DNA from: Psettodes erumei | Taxonomy: Eukaryota > Chordata > Actinopteri > Pleuronectiformes > Psettodidae | Direction: 5' to 3' | Length of the DNA: 64,000 bases | Assembly (NCBI GenBank): GCA_016785225.1 | Contig: JAFBJZ010000364.1 | Span: 62,001 to 126,000 of the forward strand | Shown: positions 12,346-23,414 of the stretch, in pieces | Layout of the letters: each line of letters begins with the position of its first letter | Position numbering within the stretch: position 1 is the stretch's first letter | Made by a program: the position numbers and the translations under genes | The notes under the pieces: model-generated | Seen by the model: only the letters and a program-made list of their open reading frames with translations | Databases searched by the model: none | What the model was told of the DNA's origin: nothing

Positions 12346-14372
12346 TTTATTGATCCCACGATGGGGAAATTTGTGCGTTTACCTCAGCTCCATTACAGGA
12401 AAGAAACAAAGCAATTAAAATGTGTCACATAAATTACACAGCATTAAAAGAAAAAATATATACAGAAGGGCATTTTATACAAAAACACTATATACAAAAC
12501 AGCATAGAGCATAAACGCTATGCAATTATGGGTGGATTGTTGTGGAGGTGTTTGGGTAAATAAATAAATATGTGTGTCGGCTGTAAGGTGACAGTGAAGT
12601 GACCGAGTGACTCTCAGCGTCATGATGCGTTGTAGAGTGTAACTGCTGTTGGGATTAATGACCTGCGAAAGTGCTCCTTCCTGCAACGAGGGTGTTTCAG
12701 TCTCTGACTGAAGGAGCTCCTCAGCGCACCCATGGTCTCACGCAGAGGGTGATGGGGGTTGTCCATGATGGATGTCAGCTTCGTTAACATGCTCCTCTCA
12801 CCCACCACAACCACAGACTCTAGGGGACATCCCAGCATGGAATTCGACCTCCGCACTAGTTTGTCAATCATGTTCCTGTCTCTGTTGGTGTATCTACCCC
12901 CCCAGCAGGCTACTGCATAGAAAATGGCAGATGCCACAACAGAGTCATAAAAGGTTTTCAGCAGAGTCCTACAGACTCCGAAGGACCTCAGTCTCCTCAA
13001 CAGGTGGAGTCGATTCTGGCCCCTCTTGTACAGGACATTCGTGTTTGTGGACCAGTCCAGTTTGTTATTGAGATGAATGCCCAGCTACTTGTACGAGTCC
13101 ACTGTCTCGATGTCTCTTCCCTGGATGTTCACTGGTGTAGTAGTGGGTGACTTCCTCCTGAAGTCTATCACCATCTCCTTTGTCTTGCTGGCGTTGATCT
13201 GCAGAGCACTGACCTCACACCAGTTAATAAAGTCCCTGATGACCTGCCTGTATTCCGGTTGTTCCTGTCCGATACGCATCCGATGATGGCCGTATCATCC
13301 GAGAACTTCTGTAAGTGGCAGTGGTCTGAGTTATATCTAAAGTCCGAAGTGTACAGACTAAACAGGAAGGGTGAGAGGACTGTGCCCTGTGGCGCCCCCA
13401 TGCTGCAGACTACCACATCAGACACACAGTTCTGGAGCCTCACGTACTGTGGTCTGTTAGTGAGGTAGTCAATGGTCCACGTAGTCAGCTGCTCGTCCAC
13501 TCCAGCTGCCTCCAGCTTCCCTCTCAACTGTGCAGGCTGGATGGTGTTGAAAGCACTGGAGAAGTCAAAGAACATGACCCTCACAGTGCTCCCTACCTGC
13601 TCCAGGTGAGAGAGGGTCGGTAGGCAAACTGCAGGGGATCCAGCGCTGAGCTCACCAGTGGGCGGAGGTGATGCAGGATGAGCCTCTCCAGGGCCTTCAT
13701 CAGGTGCGAAGTCAGGACCACAGGTCTGAAGTGGTTGGGCTTCCTGGGGTGTGTGATCTTGGGCACAGGAACCACGCAGGAAGTCTTCCACAGTTCAGGA
13801 ACCCTCTCCGGACTCAGGCTCGGGTCGAAGATATGCAGGACCACCTGACAGAGCTGGTCTGCACAGTCCCTGAGCAGTCTGGGGCTGATTCCGTCTGGAC
13901 CTGCTGCCTTCCTGATCTTTGTCCTCCTGAGCTGACTCCTCACCTGATTCGCTGTGAGGCGGAGGCTGATCTGGGCTGGGGGAGGGGATGTGGCCGGCTT
14001 TGTTGTGGGTGGGTATGTGTGTGGATGTGTGGATGGGGGTGAAGCAGGGAGGTGTGAGGAGAGTGCAGGTAGTGATGGCACTGCACTGGGAGAGGGGGGG
14101 CGGGAAGCTGGGGGGTGTGGGAGGTGTTGAGTGACCCACAGTCGAATCTGTTGAAAAACAGATTCAGGTCGTTCGCCCACCCCCGGTCAGCAGAAGCTGT
14201 GGCTCCTCCATTGTCTTCAAAGTGGCCAGAGATTTTATTCATGTTTCTCCAGACTTCTGGGACTTTGCTCTGCTGAAGCTGTTCCTACATCTTCCTCCTG
14301 AAGCTCTCCTTGGCCCCCCGGATCTTAGTTTTAGATCGTTTTGCACTGCCTCATATCGAATCCACCTCATTT
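12301..14372 (-). mobile_element. CR1/L2-group LINE, 5'-truncated, ORF2 broken
   Basis: Minus-strand ORF2 pieces run from NMNKISG and WANDLNLFFNRFD (about 14100-14240), through KAAGPDGISPRLLRDCADQ (about 13870), DPLQFAYRPSL, VMFFDFSSAFNTIQP, GAPQGTVLSPF and KFSDDTAIIG (about 13280), to the C-terminal RRLRSFGVCR and PHHPLRETMG parts (12620-13000). The RT catalytic FSDD is intact. The frame changes between 13593-13791 and again near 13270, and a TAG stop sits at 13085-13087, so the gene is a pseudogene. The endonuclease is missing through 5' truncation. The element interrupts BEL/Pao pol between RT (14373) and the C-terminal domain (12300). Confidence 0.9.
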
Positions 14373-14976
14373 TGTCAATAAGCTGTCTGGCCTGTGATGG
14401 AGAGCGGAGGGATTGAAGGCAGTTATCTACGTAGAAGGCGCTGTTGACAGAGGTCAGGACCTCTTCGCTGCTGGTACTGTTGGTCTCAACGTGCAACTGC
14501 AGTGCGTATATGGCACAGCAAGGGCTGCAGACTGTACCGAAGGGCAGAACACACCATTCATAGATATCTAGGCTGCGCTCTTTCTCCATGTCACACCAGA
14601 GGAAGCAGAGAATTGGTTGGTCTTCAGGGAATAACCGTATCTGGTGGAACATACCATGGATATCTCTGCTTACGGCGACTGGATTCTCCCTGAACCGGAG
14701 GAGCAGACTGAGCAGTGGTGTGCCAAGGTTGGGTCCAGGAAGGATGTCACTGAGGGCAGTCTGCTGGTACTTGAAGGAGCAATTGAACACCACTCTGGCC
14801 TTCCCATTGTGGTGCACAAGGTGGTGTGGAATGTACCAGGACTCCTCGGATTGGTTTGTTTCATCACTGTTGAGCTTGATGATGTAACCCGCTTTCTCCA
14901 GCTTATGGATTTCCTCGTTGTAGACTTCAGCCAGATCTGGATCGCCGGTTAAATGCCGCTCAGTAGCACGTAGCAA
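14373..14976 (-). pseudogene. BEL/Pao reverse transcriptase, truncated
   Basis: The minus strand encodes a Pao-type RT start: LTGDPDLAEVYNEEIHKLEK, WYIPHHLVHHNGKARVVFNC, GMFHQIRLFPEDQP, EWCVLPFGTVCSPCCAIYAL and FYVDNCLQS. The active-site box is YVDN (14420-14437) where the general RT form is YxDD; I have not checked whether YVDN is normal for this lineage. The frame is open for about 200 codons and then runs into LINE sequence, so the palm C-terminus and RNase H are lost. It continues without a stop from the protease region upstream, as expected for a Pao polyprotein. Confidence 0.9.
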
Positions 14977-15840
14977 GGGACCGCTGCAGGTGGAGCTTGA
15001 AGTTTGGGAGTTGCTGGCTTGCAGAGTAGAGGTGTAGTGTAGCGGGCTACACCGACCACTGTGACATGAACGGTTCGCTGGTCCAGTGTGTTGACAGCTA
15101 GCTGATCTTGTTTGGAGTGTGTTGCCTCCTTCTCATATCGAAACAGCAGCGTGTCGATTTGCCACAGCATTTCCACATGCCGATATAGGTCCTGAGCAGG
15201 TGACGGGAACGATGTAAGGAAGCATAAAGTTTCCTTGGAGGGGGTTTGTAGGAAGTTGGTTGGTCCCTGTATGGTCCATCCTAGCAAGGTACATACAGCG
15301 ACCAGGCTTCCTGGAGGTCCCATCTGTACTGAGGCAGTGTGAGGCACTGTGCAGAGGCTGGACTCTTTTGAACCCTCACACTGGCACCCCATGGAGATGT
15401 TCAATACCTCTTCTTGAGCATCTCTGCAGAGCAAGACTGCTCTGTGAGACTCAGCTCTTCTGCAGTAAAGGCATGACTGATGGGGTATTTCACCTGGGTG
15501 TTGTTGTGACTGCACACCTTGAATGAGACAGAGGCTCCACTGAGCTTCCCCACATCCTGTCTGATGGTGCAGAGTGGCAGAACTTCTCCCTCCAAGGCCA
15601 AGGCCAAGATGCCTGACAGCAACTGGAAGGAGGATGGTTCTTTCAGAGCTGTCATCCAGTACGGCGTGAGTGTCCAGCATCTTGCCTCCACTGTGAAGCT
15701 CAACAGTAACAACCATCAGCATGACACGACTGGAGTGACTGGCCTGGCCTACGTACACCATGCTGGAAGAAGCAGAAATGGTGAGGAAACTCTGAGTGGC
15801 TTTGGTGGCCACTTCATGCAGGACTAACAGGTGTTGCTCA
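14977..15840 (-). pseudogene. BEL/Pao aspartic protease region
   Basis: Minus-strand sequence encodes THAVLDDSSERTILLPVAV, the Pao-type retropepsin active-site region (LDDSSE at 15642-15659 stands where other proteases have D-T/S-G). It is followed by GASVSF, ISHAFTAEELSLTEQSCSAE, MGPPGSLVAVCTLLGWT, QGPTNFLQ and HVEMLWQIDTLLF. The reading is split between two frames (14949-15866 and 15401-15712), which shows at least one indel. The 15041-15490 part is duplicated at 11398-11858. It sits between the Gag zinc knuckle and RT, the normal Pao order. Confidence 0.85.
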
Positions 15841-16242
15841 TTGCAGGTTGAACATGGCTTCTTCAAGGTGCAGCTCTCTTGTTTGTGTCCATGCCCGCAT
15901 CGCCAGCATTTACCCCTTTCCTTTATCCAAGCACCTTTCTCAGGTGTAGTAAGTTTGGCAAACTCGGTACAGGCACTGAGTTAGTGTTCTTGATTGGAGC
16001 AGTATGGGCAGTATGGCGAGGTGAAGTGAGCCTGTGCTAGGTTGCTAGCTGGTAGACTTGCTGTAGCCTGATGAAAGGATCCCTGAAAGAGGGATAGCTG
16101 TTTGGCTGGATAGTCGAGCTCATAGTCCCTAAGGTGCCCTGGGAGCTGTCTCACTCTGCTGGATGGGCTTGAATGTCAGCATCTCTGTCATCACCTTGGA
16201 AGGTCGCCATAGGTGGAGATATCCAGCTCGAAGCACCACTTG
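15841..16242 (-). pseudogene. BEL/Pao Gag C-terminus with zinc knuckle
   Basis: On the minus strand 15870-15908 encodes CWRCGHGHKQESC, a CX2CX3HX4C knuckle, followed by KKPCSTCNEQHLLVLHEV, a second cysteine pair with histidines. Upstream, near 15980-16020, SPYCPYCSNQEH is followed by a stop and then LSACTEF, another feature of Pao Gag tails. Only about 130 codons of Gag remain between LTR-like copy 2 and the protease, so most of gag is deleted. The knuckle would have bound genomic RNA. Confidence 0.8.
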
Positions 16243-16756
16243 TGAAGGACGTGTATGCTAATGACTGTTTGCCCCATCACTGGCTATGTATTATTGTTGT
16301 ACAAACAGCATTAAAGGTGGGATAAAGCTGGGTTTGGTTTACAGAAGTATAGTATACAGAAAAATATTATCACTATACAGTGTAATAGAATAATCTGTAC
16401 AAATTAAATGATTAATTATATAAACAAATATAGATAATTATGTACAGACTTCTGAATATATAAAAAGATGTAATATAGTTACACTCTTTGACCACATGAG
16501 GGCGCACTAAGGCCGTATATGGTAAAGCAGATAATATCCAAAGGAAGTCTAGAAAGATGATAGGTTACGTGACCACTGCATGACAGCAAAGTACGGCAGA
16601 TATCCACTTTTACTAATTCAAATAACTCCTCAATCATTAAATAAACATCAAAATAGACACTGTAGTCATATTAAACTATAAAAGTGCTTCAAATCCCGAC
16701 TATGCATGCATCAGTAATTTAAGAAATGTGAATATTAACAGCTATATCTCTAACCA
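16243..16756 (-). repeat. LTR-like direct repeat, copy 2 (5' side of BEL block)
   Basis: About 514 bp and nearly identical to 10608-11125 except for a deletion of about 45 bp. In the minus orientation this copy would be the 5' LTR, since the Gag tail follows directly. It ends at TAACCA, immediately followed by hAT sequence (AACTCAAGGCCCGCGGGCC), so its outer edge borders a second element. Nothing resembling a clear primer-binding site follows it. Confidence 0.65.
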
Positions 16757-17004
16757 AACTCAAGGCCCGCGGGCCATATCCGGCCCCTAATACAATTATA
16801 TCTGGCCCAGGAGATCATTTTACATTGATCTGTTATTATTGTTATTAATGGCCCTTCGATATGAAGCGCTGATAACACACAAACTACAGATACCATAATG
16901 CAGCGCAATAGCGGCCTTGCCGGGAACATTCCCGCGTCATTCAAGTCAAGCATCTGTTACTGTCTATGACCCTATTGTAATGTCAAAGCTAGCCCTTAAC
17001 AATA

Positions 17005-19050
17005 GTGAAAAGAAAAGTTGATTCTGAAAACAGAGCTTTTCAAAACCAATGGGAGGCCGAGTATATGTTTATTGACATCACCGGTAAACCTGTGTGTCTT
17101 ATTTGTGGAGCTAATGTGGCTGTAAATAAGGAATTTAATCTAAGACGGCACTTCGAGACAAAACATCAGGACAAGCTGAAAAACCTGAATGCAGACCAGA
17201 AGCTACAGAAAGTAGATGAGTTAAAGAAGCATCTGACATCTCAGCAGACATTTTTCTCCAGAGCCATAATACAAAGTAAAGCTGCTGTGAAAGCAAGCTT
17301 TATTGTGGCAGAAGAGATAGCCAAATCAGGCCGGCCATTTACCAAGGGAGAGTTTCTGAAGAGCTGTATGCTGAAGGTGTGCAACGTCTTGTGTCCAGAC
17401 AAAAAGCAGATGTTGGGAAATGTAAGCCTGAGTAGAAATACAGTTGCGATCGGGTTTGTCAGATGGCCACTGATTTAAGAATACAGTTGACTGAAAGAAG
17501 CAAAGACTTTATTGCATACTCTCTTGCTGTGGATGAAAGTACTGACATAATGGACACTGCACAGCTCGCCATCTTCATCCATGGAGTGGACTCCAATTTG
17601 AGCGTTACAGAGGAAATATTGTAATATTAAATCAATGCATGGGACAATGACAGGAAAAGACATTTTTGAAAACATATGTCAAAGTGTAACCGACATGAAA
17701 CTGCCCTGGGGCAAACTCGTGGGAAGGATGTGAGTAAAGATGCAGGAGGAGAACTGTACTGGTGAGTTGACAGCATATCACTGCATCATACATCAGGAAA
17801 CGCTGTGTGGTAAAGAGTAAAAAATGGAACATTTAATGAGCACTGTAACACAGACCGTAAACTTTATCCAAAATTAAAGGTTTGAACCACCGGCAATTTC
17901 AGTCTTTAATGCGAGAAATAGATTCAGAGTTTGCCAACGTTCCTTATCATACAGAGGTGCGTTGGCTGAGTCGAGGAAAGATTCTCAATAGAGTTTTTGA
18001 GCTCCACAAGGAAATTTGTCAGTTCATGGACAGTAAAGGAAAAGACTCCACAGTTTTGCGGGCGGATAAGTGGAAATGTGAGTTGCCGTTTCTGGCTGAC
18101 ATAACAGCTCATCTCAACGCCTTGACCCTTCAGCTCCAGGGACATGACTGCATGATCACTGACATGTATGATGCAGTGAAGGCATTTCAAGTGAAGCTGC
18201 TCTTATGAGAGACACAGATGCACCAGTGCAACTTGCCTCATTTTCCCTGTTGCCAAGTAATGTTGAACCAAGTTGGTGCAACGATGTTCCCTAATGCGCA
18301 CTTTGCTGATAAACTGAGCGCACGGCGCATTGAGTTCTCATGGCACTTTGAAGACTTTGAAGCACAAAAGGGATTTTGAGCTTCTTCGCAACCCATTTGC
18401 CGTCGACGTGGAAACTGCACCTGTACAGATTCAGATGGAGCTGATAGAGCTGCAGTGTAATGGGACACTAAACTCTTGAACTGTCATTTTGTCACTTTAT
18501 TATTTATTGCGTTTCATTTATTGCATTCTATCAATCGGCCACTCACGTTATTCAAATTGCTGCTTACTTTGTTTTTGTGTGCTATTTATGTTTATGTTTA
18601 TGTGTCTATTATTGTTAATTTGCACTACTTGCGTTTATTGCACTACTGTGTTAATTTTACTGCATCTTACTCTTTCCTTTCCTTTAATCTTCATTCCTTA
18701 TACAGCAATGCCAATGGAGCCGGAGACCCAACAATTTCATTGCCAATGACTACTCCTGTAATTATTGCACATATGACAAGAAAAAGAACCTTGAACCTTG
18801 AACCTTAAAGGCAAAGTACAACACTGCAGGACCCTCACAGTTTATTTGCTCCATTCCTGAAGCAATGCCTCAGCTCCGTCTACATGCAGCTCGATCCTTG
18901 TGCATGTTTGGTAGCACATACCTGTGTGAGAAGCTGTTGTCAGTGATGAAGATTAACAAAACAGCACACGAGTCATCTCACTGATGAACACCTTCAGTCC
19001 ATCCTGAGAATATCCATAACACAGAACTTGCACCAAACATAAACAAACTT
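17005..19050 (+). pseudogene. hAT transposase, GTF2IRD2-like, broken
   Basis: The first open part, 17005-17478, begins MKRKVDSENRAFQNQWE and contains KPVCLICGANVAV...LRRHFETKH, a CX2C...HX4H BED/C2H2-like DNA-binding finger. A frameshift near 17450 moves the frame to RSKDFIAYSLAVDESTDIMD, the start of the hAT catalytic domain. 17882-18208 holds EFANVPYHTEVRWLSRGKIL and LQLQGHDCMITDMYDAVKAF. The C-terminal part, with FGSTYLCEKL, resumes after the inserted LINE at about 18815-19050. Multiple stops and shifts between 17590 and 17880 rule out an active protein. The original role would have been DNA transposition. Confidence 0.88.
18471..18811 (+). mobile_element. LINE 3' end (about 340 bp) inside hAT
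   Basis: The sequence from ACTCTTGAACTGTCATTTTG to the (GAACCTT)n tail resembles the 3' untranslated region of the CR1/L2-group LINE at 54160-54430, including CCAATGGAGCCGGAGACCC and TGACTACTCCTGT. It interrupts the transposase reading between CNGTL and KYNTAG, so it is a 5'-truncated insertion. A related short tract (CTAAA before, CTTAAA after) may be the target duplication. Confidence 0.75.
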
Positions 19051-19431
19051 GTTGCCGGAAAGCACAAATTATTGTATTATGTATATTTCCAGGGTTCTTT
19101 GGACCATGCTCATATTTTGAATTTGTGTGATTTTGACAGGAACATTTTTATGGTGAGCAGAAATATTTAAAGATATTTAAATCTTTTTTTTATTTTTATA
19201 AAATGGCACAAGAGGAAAGAAAGTTAAGTATAATAAAGAGTTAAGTATTTTATGTTATATAAAGTTTAAGTTTATTTATTGTGGAATAATATTCCTGTCT
19301 GTTTTTATTCCTATTCATGTTCAAAAAACATTTACTTTTAGTGTGTTGAATAAATGTTTATCCTGTTCAGCCCGTGACCTAAAGTGTGCTTTGAGTTTTG
19401 GCCCCCAGTGCAATTCAGTTTGACACCCCTA

Positions 19432-19933
19432 ATCTTGGTTCACAGGTGGAATTTTACCAGCAACTGACTGTAGATGGGGGTGATGGTGTGGCAATCTCTG
19501 AGGATGGGATTTCTGTCCTTTTATTTGGCACCATGTCACACTCTATTAAGGGGGGTAAGGCAAACTTTACTTTCCCATCCATAGAATCAGTGCTGAAATT
19601 AGCAGCTCACCTGCCGGAAGTCTCTAATTTCCCAGCACAGGTTTTCAGGGTTTAAAGGCCGGAGCTAGTTTTTACTTCAAAGAGACTGAAAAACTCTGTC
19701 TTACTCTGTCAAGAGACTTATTACTTTGTTTGTCTAGCACTGCATACATCTTGATTGCCTTCTCCTTCCTCCCTTAAGGATATGCTTTCACCAAACAGAT
19801 TTTGGAACAAGACCATGCACTGCCTGTATTTCCACAAACCTCTGTACATTTGGAGGTGACTGAAGAAGGTGGGCTTTCACTTTGCTCCCGCCTTCATCTC
19901 TGTCATCCACTACACTCTGTGTGGTCTGAAGAG
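19432..19933 (+). other. Unassigned segment with an open frame
   Basis: A plus-strand frame is open from 19398 to 19655. The part after the hAT end (from about 19438) reads SQVEFYQQLTVDGGDGVAIS, then SVLLFGTMSHS and SVLKLAAHLPEVSNFP. The composition looks like real protein but I cannot assign it. It lies between a hAT and an LTR, so it may be a host exon remnant or part of another element. Confidence 0.3.
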
Positions 19934-20560
19934 TGTCAAGAAGAGTTGAGATTTCACCAACTGCAAAGTACATATATAACCAATCAATAAGTAATGTATG
20001 ATTTAAGGCATTAAGTAATGTTGGTGATTTGAAAGTTTTGTACGCATCAATGATGTGATTTTATAATGGTATATGAATTAATGCGGTGATTGATTTTATA
20101 GTAATGTAACAAACAAGAATCTATGCTGATTGTACTTGATTCAATGAAGTGATTTTTGTGACTGATAACAATGTAACAGTAAGTGTGAAAGTCAGCCCTG
20201 TCATAATGAGTGTAAAGTGTGTGTGCTGGAATGCACCAAGCAGGCCTTGGTTGAAAAGAGGAAGTACCAACGTATTGTCTAATCTAAAGGGAAGTACAAA
20301 ATATGGTTGGGCTGTACAATGTCAGAAACTGAGTGTGACTATCAGTGTAACAATCAAAATGTGCGAGGTAAAGTTGTGATTGCTAAAGAATGGGACAGAA
20401 GCAGAGAGAGTGATATAAAAGGATTAGATATGACGGTATCGCTGCTCATTCTTCATGGATAGTCATTGAGTGAAGAGGTTTCATGAGGACCATCACCATT
20501 GTCGATCTGAAGGAAGACAGAAGGCATTTATGAGTCAACTCAGCGTGGAATAAAGACTGA
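19934..20560 (+). repeat. LTR family X, left half of a split copy
   Basis: Starts TGTCAAGAAGAGTTGAG and matches the left half of the complete copy at 60519-61708: GAGATTTCACCAAC..GCAAAGTACATATA, then GAGTGAAGAGGTTTC / GAGAGAAGAGGTTTC and GAAGGCATTT. A TATAAAAG box lies at about 20414 and an AATAAA signal at about 20551. The match ends near 20560, and the right half appears at about 29835-30373, so this copy looks split by an insertion of about 9.3 kb. Confidence 0.7.
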
Positions 20561-21249
20561 AGAAAGAAGATTTCACCTGTCAATGACTCATGAATTCAAT
20601 ATTGGACTAAATAACCTCTCTTTCATCTCCCACTGCTCACCAGTGCGACCGGACTCTGGACTTCGGCCAAGACTTGGATGGGGCTGCCGATCACCAAATG
20701 CAATGTCTGGTTCTTGGGCAGGGTTGGAAACAGCAAGACAGCTACGGCCGAGCAGTCATTCACTCTCTCTCCCAATTGTTTTATCAATCAAGATAACAGC
20801 CTCCTTAATTTAGTTTAAATTGTGAAGGGATTATTTAAGTTTTAGTTTAATTTGGTTTTGATTTACATGTGACAATATTATGCTGTTTGCTTTGCTCTTG
20901 CAAAAATACATAAAAAAACCTGCAAAAATAACTAGAAAATTTCTTGCGGAAATTTTGATATGTGCATGCTGCTGTGTACTAGACCCAAACCCGCCATGCT
21001 GGGCAAAATGCCGAAGCACATCGGAAATGGGGTGTGCGGCGTGTGTGTTGGTGTGTCGCTGTATGTGTGTGTGTAGTTGGATAGGTGTGTGAGCAAGTAT
21101 GTATGTGTTAGTTTGTCTCTATTGTGTTGTTGGATGGGTGTCCCAATGTCTCTGTGTATGTGTGTGTAAGTTGGTTGTGTGTGTCTGAGTGCGTGTGTGT
21201 GGTTGGATGTGTGAGTGAGTGTCAGTGTATGTGTGAAAACAGTTTTCTC
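20561..21249. other. Unassigned sequence with GT-rich minisatellite block
   Basis: No gene seen. At 21030-21235 a GT-rich block contains repeated TTGGATGGGTG and TGTCTCTGTGTATGTGTGTG units. A similar block lies at 29365-29587 on the other side of the gypsy body, so the two may be remnants of the gypsy LTRs or related satellites. Confidence 0.4.
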
Positions 21250-21876
21250 AACGTTACATCAAGCATGAGCATGAACACTTGACATGAGCATCACAACCAA
21301 ATCAAAACTAAAATCCACAGCTTCAATCAGGGCATGGCCAGTAAGTAAGTAAGAGTCATGGTGAGTGCAAGAGTGGTCGAAGTCACCTGTTCACAAAACC
21401 TGCATTTCACAACTACTGCAAAGATTAGCAGGACCACTACGACTCTCAACAAAAAAACATAAAAGATAGAAAGATAAAAAGATAACCATTTGCTCACCTG
21501 CAAAGGGGAACAACAAATGAAACACGGACAGCAGTGTTGCTCTGTTCATGTCCAGGATTATAATGGACGAATGAGCATGCCGCGTTCCCCGATACGTCAG
21601 CCCAGACAAAAGCAATCAAAACAGATCGATTAAATGAAAAATCAAAGAAGAAAGAGACATCATAATAACAATATAAAACAGCAAACAGACATCTCTCCAT
21701 ACAACATGCAACATTAATCGCAATTCCGAACAAAGAAGTCATACAATCGCCCCCAGTCTGTCCCTCTCCGCAGTCCGCTGACTAGGAGACAAGAGCAATA
21801 GATCCCAGATCATTTGCTCAGCGGACCACAATCATAACAATCAACATTTTTAATATACACCTCAATAACCATTACA
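21250..21876 (-). repeat. Probable 3' LTR of the gypsy element (left edge uncertain)
   Basis: On the minus strand the LTR would start TGTAATGG at 21876, directly after the polypurine tract. I could not locate its end or a matching 5' LTR, so the left boundary is a guess. The region includes GATAACCATTTGCTC and no long frames that resemble proteins. Confidence 0.4.
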
Positions 21877-21887
21877 GACTCCCCCTC
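21877..21887 (-). promoter_or_regulatory. Polypurine tract of gypsy element
   Basis: The minus strand reads GAGGGGGAGTC directly before TGTAATGG. Such a purine run primes plus-strand DNA synthesis at the 3' LTR boundary of LTR retrotransposons. Position and composition fit; no experimental support. Confidence 0.55.
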
Positions 21888-22322
21888 AACAGAAATGTCT
21901 TCCCCGACATTGAGCAATTAAAGCAGTTCATATGTTGGCACTTGGCTTGTAGGCACTAGGTCTACCCAAAGTCCTGGATGTATGCAATATGTGGTGTGCA
22001 TGGAAGATCTCAGCTTCTTCAACAGTCCATCATGAGCATGTTTGCGTACAAAACTGTCTCAAAAGTCCATGGATGTGTTTCAGAGTTTCAGCTCTTGCAC
22101 AATCCATCAAGATGTGTGTGAATGTGCACTCAGTTCAACAAGAGTCCATGCATGTTTGTGCATAAGCGTGTGTGCAAAACAGTCCATGAAATGGTTATGA
22201 AAGTGTTGCAAAACAATCCATGAAATTTTATAGTTACCCGTGCATGAGCACAGGTTGATAGGCAAAGGAGAGTACAGGATCTGGCCACATGGTGGATTCT
22301 GTAGTGTTGCATTGGGTTGCAC

Positions 22323-23414
22323 CTATACATGGACCTGGCTGGAAGTCCCATACTGTATCAAACCCAACTCATTATAGGTGAATTGCCTTGGTGGTCGACA
22401 TTCTCTCCTTGGCCGCTGTTGTACCTGTCTGCCGTTACTGTGGCTTTCACATGGTGCGGGTGACAGGGGTGGCAGTACCTGATCATCTTCACATTTGTTC
22501 AGTTCCTCCGGTGCCTCATCCTCCTCCAGCTGTAACAATCTTCCTTGTTCCTCTTCTTGGTTGTCATGTGCTCCTGGAGGTTCAGAGCCTCATGACTGGT
22601 CAACATGTCCCCTTGCCTTATGTGCTTGTGGATGCACATCCTGAGAAGGCTGCTGAGGTTAGCAATAGAACCAGACTTCGTAAACTGGAGCATCCTTATT
22701 TACTCGGCGGACAACTTTGTGGATAATTTCCTCCCAATGGCTGTGCAGCTTGCCAGTCCCGCCTCTTGGGGTCAGGTTCCTAACCAGAACACGATCTCCT
22801 GGTTCAAACTCTGAGCTCTTCACTTTGCGATCATGGTTCCTTTTGCCTCGTTCAGCTGACTTTTTCGCACTGTGTTTGGCAAGTTCATAGGCTTCCTGCA
22901 TCCCTTCCCCCCACTCTCTGTGGTCAGGTGTACCACAGAGAGTAAATGCTATATGAGTATATGTGTTTTCTGGTGTCAAGCGAAAGAGTATGTCGACGGG
23001 CAGTTTTGGGGTCCTCCCAAAAAGAAGATAAAAGGGAGAAAAGCCAGTGACTTTGCATCTTGTACAATTGTATGCAAACATTAACTCGTTCAATGAATTC
23101 TTCCAGTTCAATTTTTCTTTCTCTGTCAGTGTTCTCAGCATCTGTATGAGTATACGGTTGAAACGTTCCACTTGGCCATTTCCTTCAGGATGGTATGGTG
23201 TTGTCCACGAGCCTAACACCCCAGAAGTCTCCTTCAATTGTGCGATGATTCTGGAATTCACCTCCCTGGTCGTGATGGATGCGCTGAGGGAATCCAAATC
23301 GCAATGCATAATCATTAAAAAGTTTATCTGCAACTGTTTTTGCCGACTTTGAGGTTGTGGCGTAGGCTTGGGCAAACCTTGAGAAGTCATCAATAACAAC
23401 CAATATGTATTCAT
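22323..23414 (-). pseudogene. Ty3/gypsy integrase, C-terminal half
   Basis: The minus strand encodes TTPYHPEGNGQVERFNRILI, which holds the catalytic Glu of the DDE core, followed by FAYNCTRCKVTGFSPFYLLF and a basic tail, FEPGDRVLVRNLTPRGGTGK. The frame differs from that of the upstream integrase part (23185-24528), so an indel lies between 23190 and 23300. A further piece at 22323-22538 with PRRECRPPRQFTYNELG is the polyprotein end. It would have joined the element's DNA to the host genome. Confidence 0.88.

Larger units (their letters stand above)
16757..19431 (+). mobile_element. hAT transposon (GTF2IRD2-like transposase), degenerate
   Basis: The left end reads AACTCAAGGCCCGCGGGCC and the right end, reversed, starts GGGGTGTCAAACTGAATTG; both are typical of hAT elements of the Charlie-like type. 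The left terminus lacks the outermost bases (CAGGGGTGTC expected), and no 8-bp target duplication is visible, so the left junction is probably rearranged. The body carries a plus-strand transposase in several frames (17005-19050). A LINE 3' end is inserted at 18471-18811. Confidence 0.85.

Noticed and set aside
13668..14042. 124-codon plus-strand frame
   Set aside because: It is antisense to the LINE reverse transcriptase, which has clear RT motifs on the minus strand.
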